A DNA stretch of 64,000 bases from contig JAJYUB010000013.1 of NCBI GenBank assembly GCA_021792795.1, positions 1 through 64,000 on the forward strand, in the 5' to 3' direction. This stretch comes from Acidobacteriota bacterium. GTDB lineage: Bacteria; Acidobacteriota; Terriglobia; Terriglobales; Acidobacteriaceae. This document shows, piece by piece, positions 59,097 to 64,000 of this stretch. The notes beneath the pieces were generated by a model that was not told the DNA's origin, did no database searches, and saw only the letters and a program-made list of their open reading frames with translations. Position 1 is the first letter of the stretch; each line of letters opens with the position of its first letter. The position numbers were made by a program, and so were the translations under genes.

Positions 59097-61235
59097 ATGG
59101 GTCCCTTGAAGGTTGTGCATGCGGCTTGCCCGCTCGATTGCCCGGACGCGTGCAGCGTGCATATCTCGGTGAATGGCGAGGGACGCGCGACAAAAATTCA
59201 AGGTAATCCGGACCATCCTGTTACCCGCGGTTTTCTTTGCGCCAAGGTGACGAAATATCTTGACCTCGTATACTCTCCGGACAGGCTGCTGTACCCGATG
59301 CGCCGCCGGTCCGGAGTGGCCAAAGGCCCGGTCCCACTGGGGACGCACGCGCAGGTTTTCGAGCGCATCCCCTGGGACGAAGCGCTGGACGGGATTGCGG
59401 CGCGCCTCCACGACATCTCCAAAACATATGGCCCGGAATCCATTCTGCCCTACTCCTACGCAGGAAATATGGCCGTGTTGGGATACGGTTCCATGGACCG
59501 GCGTTTTTTTTCTCGGCTGGGAGCGTCGCGGCTCGATCGCACCATTTGTTCGGCGGCCGGCGGCGAAGCGCTGATGGCGGTCTACGGGGCCAAGCTGGGC
59601 GCCGACCCGGAACATTTTCGCCACGCCCGCACCATCCTGGCGTGGGGAGCGAACATTCTCGGCACCAATGTTCACCTGTGGCCGTTCGTTCAAGAAGCCC
59701 GGCAAAAGGGCGCTCGCCTGATTGCGATCGACCCCTACAAGACCCGCACGGCACAGGCCGCCGACTGGCACCTGCAGATTCGTCCTGGGACCGACTCGGC
59801 GCTGGCGCTGGGCATGATGCACGTGTTGATTGCAGAGAATCTCTATGATTCCGATTATGTCGCCCGCTTCACGCATGGATTTGAGCCGCTGCGTGCCCGG
59901 ACGGAGGAATATCCTCCGGCTCGCGTGGCGGAGTTGACGGGCCTCTCGATCGACGACATTGTGCGTCTGGCACGGGAATATGCCACCGCAACTCCGTCGG
60001 TGATTCGCATGAACTACGGCGTGCAGCGCGGGCAAAATGGCGGGGCCGCGGCGCGCGCCATTGCCATGCTGCCCTGCCTGACAGGCGCGTGGAAATATCT
60101 GGGCGGGGGCCTGCAGCTTTCCACCAGCGGCGCGTTCCAGCTCAACAAGCAGGCCCTGGAGCGGCCCGACCTGGCACTGAGCAGCCCCATTGGCCGCCCT
60201 GGCCGCATCGTGAACATGAGCCGCCTGGGCCACGCGCTGACCGAACTCGACAGGCCGTCGGTGCAGGCAATGGTGGTCTACAACTCCAATCCGGCGGCGA
60301 TTGCGCCCAATCAGAACGCGGTATTGCGCGGCCTGCGTCGGGCCGATTTGTTCACCGTGGTGCATGAGCAATTTTTCACCGACACCACGGACTATGCCGA
60401 TATTGTCCTGCCGGCGACAACTTTTCTGGAGCATAAGGATTTCGAGGGCGCCTACGGACATTACCATTTGCAGCTTTCTCAGCCGGCGATTGCGCCGCTG
60501 GGGGAAGCACGATCGAACGTCACCCTGTTTCGGCAGTTGGCGCAACGGATGGGCTTTACAGAGCCATGTTTTCTGGATACGGAAGACGACATGATCGACC
60601 AGGCGCTGAGCGAGCCGACGTCGCCGTGGCTCCAGGGAATCACGCGCGCGCAGTTGGAATCCCAGCATTCCATCCGGGTGAAGTTTCCCCAGGAGAAAGA
60701 CGGCGGCGCATTCCAGCCATTTGTTTCCGAGGAGTGGTTTCATACGCCCTCCGGCAAGGCCGAGTTTTATTCGGAGACGTTGGCGGCGCAGGGGCTTGAC
60801 CCGCTGCCCGGGTATGTGGCGGCCGATGAGTCGCGGCACTCGCCGCTGGCAAAGAAATTTCCGCTGGAGCTGCTGGCGCGCAAGGGCGACAACTATATGA
60901 ACTCGACCTTTGCCGGCTTGCCTGGCCATCGGGCGATGGAGGCGTCTCATTCCGGCGTGCTCGAAATGCACCCGGCGGACGCGCTGGCCCGAGGGATCGC
61001 CGACGGGGATCCTGTCGAGGTCTTCAATGAACGCGGAAAAATTCCGCTGCGCGCCAAGGTGAATGCAAGCGTCCCTGCCGGAGTGGCCGCTTCCCGTTTA
61101 GGATGGAACAAGCTTACCGATGACGGGCAAGGCGTCAACACGCTGACCAGCGAGACGTTGACGGACCTGGGCGGAGGGCCGACGTTTTACTCCACGCTGG
61201 TGGAAGTGCGCCGCGCGCAGCGGGAAAGAGAATGA
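59097..61235 (+). CDS. Stand-alone molybdopterin oxidoreductase, cytoplasmic
   Basis: 712 residues. The N-terminal 4Fe-4S site is ACPLDCPDACSVH...GFLCAK (Cys11, Cys15, Cys19, Cys48). DMSO-reductase-family blocks follow: RRSGVAKGPVPLG, ARTILAWGANILGTNVH, LIAIDPYKTRTAQAADWHLQIRPGTDSALALGMM, LPATTFLEHKDFEGAYGHYHLQLSQP, and a C-terminal molybdopterin-binding domain (HSGVLEMHPADALARGIADGDPVEVFNERG). ICSAAGG near residue 151 could supply the metal ligand. No Tat signal and no adjacent iron-sulfur or membrane subunit are present, so it is likely a soluble single-subunit enzyme. The substrate is unknown. Confidence 0.85.
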   Translation: MGPLKVVHAACPLDCPDACSVHISVNGEGRATKIQGNPDHPVTRGFLCAKVTKYLDLVYSPDRLLYPMRRRSGVAKGPVPLGTHAQVFERIPWDEALDGIAARLHDISKTYGPESILPYSYAGNMAVLGYGSMDRRFFSRLGASRLDRTICSAAGGEALMAVYGAKLGADPEHFRHARTILAWGANILGTNVHLWPFVQEARQKGARLIAIDPYKTRTAQAADWHLQIRPGTDSALALGMMHVLIAENLYDSDYVARFTHGFEPLRARTEEYPPARVAELTGLSIDDIVRLAREYATATPSVIRMNYGVQRGQNGGAAARAIAMLPCLTGAWKYLGGGLQLSTSGAFQLNKQALERPDLALSSPIGRPGRIVNMSRLGHALTELDRPSVQAMVVYNSNPAAIAPNQNAVLRGLRRADLFTVVHEQFFTDTTDYADIVLPATTFLEHKDFEGAYGHYHLQLSQPAIAPLGEARSNVTLFRQLAQRMGFTEPCFLDTEDDMIDQALSEPTSPWLQGITRAQLESQHSIRVKFPQEKDGGAFQPFVSEEWFHTPSGKAEFYSETLAAQGLDPLPGYVAADESRHSPLAKKFPLELLARKGDNYMNSTFAGLPGHRAMEASHSGVLEMHPADALARGIADGDPVEVFNERGKIPLRAKVNASVPAGVAASRLGWNKLTDDGQGVNTLTSETLTDLGGGPTFYSTLVEVRRAQRERE

Positions 61236-61541
61236 AGCGAACGATGGACCATGACGTACGCGAGGCATCTGGGCGCCCCGCATCTCCCCGTGTTTTTTGC
61301 GGAGAGATGTGGGATTGGGAATGCGGCATAACGGGTGTTCGATATACACACCCGCAGAAGAATTTGTCATTCAGGCCAGTTGGAAAGCTAGCTGGTCTGA
61401 AGACGTTTTAGGGACCCGGAGCGCAGTTCGACGGCGCTCCACAACGAAAAATGGGCCAGGGCGAAGGCGGTCGCTAGGATCGAGCGGTCATCTCCCGTAT
61501 AATCGTGTTTTCCTCTGGAATCGATTTTTGGCAGTGAGGGT
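61236..61541. repeat. Intergenic region with a diverged family B palindrome
   Basis: The 306 bases between the oxidoreductase and bamA contain at 61272-61318 GCGCCCCGCATCTCC, a T-rich loop, GGAGAGATGTGGG, a diverged family B member. Its loop contains a TTTTTT run, but this lies inside the hairpin, so a classic terminator is not supported. No gene is supported in the remainder, which should hold the bamA promoter. Confidence 0.45.
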
Positions 61542-64000
61542 GTGCATATTTTTCCCGCAAGTGTAGGGGGCTACCATGTCCCAAACCAACCGACCGCGAG
61601 TGCGCGCCGCCCGTGGATTCGACGGACCCGCCGGACTTTCCAGGTCTTCGCGGCGGTGCTGTTGTTTCTCGGCATAGGCTTCACCGCCTGGGCCCAGTCC
61701 GACTCCCAGTCCCCGTTACAGTCCGTGGCGCCTGCCAGCGAAGCCAGCACACCGCAGGGCAGCATCATCAGCGAAATCCGGGTGATCGGCAACCGCAGAA
61801 TTCCCAAGGAAACGATTCTGGCACGCATCTTCTCGCACGTCGGCGATCCTTACGATTCCGCCACAGTCGAGCGCGACTTCAATTCGCTTTGGAACACGGG
61901 ATATTTTGAGAATGTCCAGATCAACCGCGAGACGACGCCCAAAGGCGTCATTCTGACGATCATCGTTCGCGAGCGTCCGACCATTCGCGAGATCAATTAC
62001 AAGGGCCTCAGCTCGGTTTCGCAGTCCGATGTGCTGGACCGCTTCAAGAAGGCCAAAGTGCCGCTGTCGGTCGATAGCCAGTACGACCCCACCAAAATCA
62101 AGCTGGCGGAAACCGTGCTGAAAGAATTGCTGGCCGAGCACGGGCATCAGTTTGCCACGATCCATACCGTCATCAAGACAATCCCGCCGGCATCGGTCTC
62201 GGTGAATTTCAATATCAAAGAAGGCCCCACGGTGAAAGTGGGCCACATCAAGTTTGAAGGGAACAAGAAGGTTTCCAGCCGCACCCTGCGGGCTTCCATG
62301 AAGAACCTGCGCCCGATCGGCATTCCGCACTCCCTCATTCTGGAGGATTTGTTCGCCCGCACCTACGATGAAAGCAAGCTGGAGGAAGATTCCGAGCGCG
62401 TGCGGCAAGCCTACAGAGACCGCGGATACTTCCGGGCCAGCGTGGAACAGCCGCTGACCCACATTCGCAACCAGGGCGGACTGTACATCCCGCTCATTCA
62501 TTCGCGTAAAGGCAAGTCGATCGACATTACCATGCCTGTCGAAGAAGGAGCGCAGTATCGCCTTGGCGGCATCACCTTCACCGGGAACAAGCGTGTGACC
62601 AACGTGCAGGCGCTACGCTCTCTATTCAAACTGAAAGATGGACAAGTTTTCAACGCATCGCTGGTGGGCAAGGGCCTGGAGAACATGCGGAAGGCCTACG
62701 GACAACTGGGCTATATCAATTTCACCGCCGTCCCGACCCCACGCATCGACGAACCCAAGAAGCTGGTCTACCTGAACATCGACATCGACGAAGGCAAGCC
62801 CTACTACGTCTCGCGGATCGAGTTCCGCGGCAATACCACCACCCGCGACAGCGTCATCCGCCGCGAGTTGCTGCTGGAAGAAGGCCAGGTCTACAACAGC
62901 CATCTGTGGGAGATGAGTCTGTTGCGGCTGAACCAACTCAGCTATTTCAATCCGCTGAAGGTGGACCAGGATTCTGAGACCCAGCAGGATGCCGACAACG
63001 GCACCGTGAATCTGCTGCTGAACGTGAAGGAAAAAGGCAAGAACTCCATCGGGTTGAACGGCGGCTTCAGCGGCCTTTCCGGCGCGTTCCTCGGCTTGAA
63101 CTATCAGACCAACAACTTCCTCGGCCTGGGCGAATCGCTCACCCTGCAAGCCGCCATGGGCGACCTGCAGCGCAACATCACGTTTGGCATGACGATTCCT
63201 TACGTGAAAAACCATCCGCTCTCCCTGGGTTTCCAGGTGACCACGCAGAAGACACAGTACAACGCCTACAAGAACTCGCTTTCGTTGACTGGAAGAAGTC
63301 AGAATTTCGATACCGCCCAACAATCGTTCGTGCAAAATTACAACCAGACCAAGAACGGCTTGAGTCTTTCGGCCAGCTACCCGATTCCGCGCACTTTCAA
63401 GCGGATTGGCGCTACGTACAGCTTGAACCGCTCGAACATCCAGGCGTTCAGCCCTGCGTCCACGAACCTCTTCCAGTACCTGAACTTCCGCCATGGAACG
63501 ACCGGCACAAGCGCGTTGAACGGGATCGTCACCAGCCAGCTTTCGTTGAGCTACAGTTACAGCACAGTCGGAAATCCCTACCGGCCGCAAAACGGGAAGA
63601 GCCTCAACTTCGTCCTTCAGGGCTCGGGGCTGGGCGGCAACGTCAGTTCCATCACTCCGTTGGTGGAATACAAGTTCTTTAAGCCGATTACAAAGTTTCA
63701 CTTCAATCCGGAAGGGCGCAATATTTTTGCGTACCGCATCCAGGTGGCCTACATTCAGGGCATTGCCGGGCTGGTCGCCTCGCCCTTCGATCGCTTCTAT
63801 TCCGGCGGTGAAAACGATGTGCGCGGCTTCGATGTTCGCTCTTCCTCGCCGTATTCCTTCATTCCCACCAAGGTCATGTACAACCTGACCAATCCGGACG
63901 GGAGCCTGGTCCCCAGAGATCCCACGAACCCGACCCTGGGCGCGGTGCAAGTTCCGCTGCCCGTGTATTCCGTTGCCTCCGTCGGTGGCGATACCCAGAT
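61542..64000 (+). CDS. bamA: Outer membrane assembly factor BamA (3' end beyond the window)
   Basis: About 819 residues are visible and the frame is still open at 64000. A signal peptide core (VFAAVLLFLGIGFTAWAQ) is followed by five POTRA domains, starting at about IISEIRVIGNRRIPKETIL, TIREINYKGLSSVSQSDVL, VKVGHIKFEGNKKVSSRTL, YRLGGITFTGNKRVTNVQAL and YYVSRIEFRGNTTTRDSVI. The beta-barrel begins near GKNSIGLNGGFSGLSGAFLG and includes the conserved YSGGENDVRGF of loop 6. The only plausible in-frame start is GTG 61542, after a stop at 61500; the ATG at 61576 is out of frame and soon stops. BamA inserts barrel proteins into the outer membrane. Confidence 0.93.
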   Translation, partial: MHIFPASVGGYHVPNQPTASARRPWIRRTRRTFQVFAAVLLFLGIGFTAWAQSDSQSPLQSVAPASEASTPQGSIISEIRVIGNRRIPKETILARIFSHVGDPYDSATVERDFNSLWNTGYFENVQINRETTPKGVILTIIVRERPTIREINYKGLSSVSQSDVLDRFKKAKVPLSVDSQYDPTKIKLAETVLKELLAEHGHQFATIHTVIKTIPPASVSVNFNIKEGPTVKVGHIKFEGNKKVSSRTLRASMKNLRPIGIPHSLILEDLFARTYDESKLEEDSERVRQAYRDRGYFRASVEQPLTHIRNQGGLYIPLIHSRKGKSIDITMPVEEGAQYRLGGITFTGNKRVTNVQALRSLFKLKDGQVFNASLVGKGLENMRKAYGQLGYINFTAVPTPRIDEPKKLVYLNIDIDEGKPYYVSRIEFRGNTTTRDSVIRRELLLEEGQVYNSHLWEMSLLRLNQLSYFNPLKVDQDSETQQDADNGTVNLLLNVKEKGKNSIGLNGGFSGLSGAFLGLNYQTNNFLGLGESLTLQAAMGDLQRNITFGMTIPYVKNHPLSLGFQVTTQKTQYNAYKNSLSLTGRSQNFDTAQQSFVQNYNQTKNGLSLSASYPIPRTFKRIGATYSLNRSNIQAFSPASTNLFQYLNFRHGTTGTSALNGIVTSQLSLSYSYSTVGNPYRPQNGKSLNFVLQGSGLGGNVSSITPLVEYKFFKPITKFHFNPEGRNIFAYRIQVAYIQGIAGLVASPFDRFYSGGENDVRGFDVRSSSPYSFIPTKVMYNLTNPDGSLVPRDPTNPTLGAVQVPLPVYSVASVGGDTQ

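Noticed and set aside
58989-60971. A 660-codon open frame on the minus strand
   Set aside because: It lies antisense to the molybdopterin oxidoreductase, whose motifs are unmistakable. The antisense product is rich in His, Arg and Gln with no domain, as expected for the shadow of a GC-rich gene.
61272-61318. Rho-independent terminator after the molybdopterin oxidoreductase gene
   Set aside because: The T-run is in the loop rather than after the stem, so this is better explained as a diverged family B repeat.
61576-61677. ATG 61576 as the start of bamA
   Set aside because: This frame stops after 33 codons and is not the one encoding the signal peptide and POTRA domains; GTG 61542 is in the right frame.
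62622-63950. A 442-codon open frame on the minus strand
   Set aside because: Antisense shadow of bamA; the plus-strand frame carries POTRA domains and the RGF loop motif.

Overview
The window looks like a stretch of an Acidobacteriota chromosome, most likely class Terriglobia (subdivision 1). This rests on two adjacent ~870-895 aa permeases of the acidobacterial duplicated orphan permease type behind a PadR regulator, a DUF3300 exported protein, two families of short palindromic intergenic repeats, and the moderately high GC codon use of the core genes. The lineage call is an inference from gene content; no rRNA gene is present.

Layout. 0-0.45 kb: a decayed tyrosine-recombinase tail next to a tRNA-Leu(TAG). 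0.45-8.9 kb: small membrane and exported proteins, then a plus-strand run of a GT-C membrane glycosyltransferase, a TPR lipoprotein-like exported protein, NfeD-type protease, slipin and SPOR-domain protein. 8.9-14.6 kb: a tightly overlapping minus-strand operon purM-purN-dapF-ldcA-mpl-plsC, which joins purine synthesis to peptidoglycan peptide synthesis and recycling. 14.7-17.7 kb: hemL, a polysaccharide deacetylase and a deoxynucleoside kinase. 17.7-20.4 kb: restriction island 1 (IS1595-type transposase scrap, C5 methyltransferase, PD-(D/E)xK endonuclease, Vsr). 20.6-27.2 kb: a phosphoesterase, then a minus-strand housekeeping run ispE, tRNA-Gln(TTG), prs, rplY, pth, rpsF, rpsR, rplI. 27.2-34.4 kb: a TumE/TumA-like toxin-antitoxin pair, gamma-glutamyltransferase, an outer-membrane barrel, a sugar-isomerase-like protein, asnS, arginase and a small basic exported protein. 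34.5-40.3 kb: two permeases and PadR. 40.4-43.5 kb: rplM-rpsI and rpsB-tsf. 43.5-46.1 kb: two beta-propeller proteins. 46.1-48.6 kb: restriction island 2 (endonuclease, C5 methyltransferase, Vsr, on the minus strand). 48.7-61.2 kb: pyrH, an acyltransferase, an OPT transporter, comF-like, HNH, a second GT-C-like protein, lipA, a zinc-ribbon membrane protein, frr and a stand-alone molybdopterin oxidoreductase. 61.5 kb to the edge: bamA, cut off by the window end.

How they work together. Most of the window is core metabolism and translation. The accessory content consists of the two C5-methyltransferase/endonuclease/Vsr cassettes, the integrase relic, the toxin-antitoxin pair and the repeats. 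The usual rpsB-tsf-pyrH-frr order is stretched here: propeller genes and island 2 lie between tsf and pyrH, and frr is 9 kb further on. I did not find a clearly undescribed biological system. The strongest leads are the paired Vsr-containing restriction cassettes, the in-frame fusion of a kinase to a transposase remnant, the DapF missing its second catalytic cysteine beside ldcA and mpl, and the conserved palindromic repeats.
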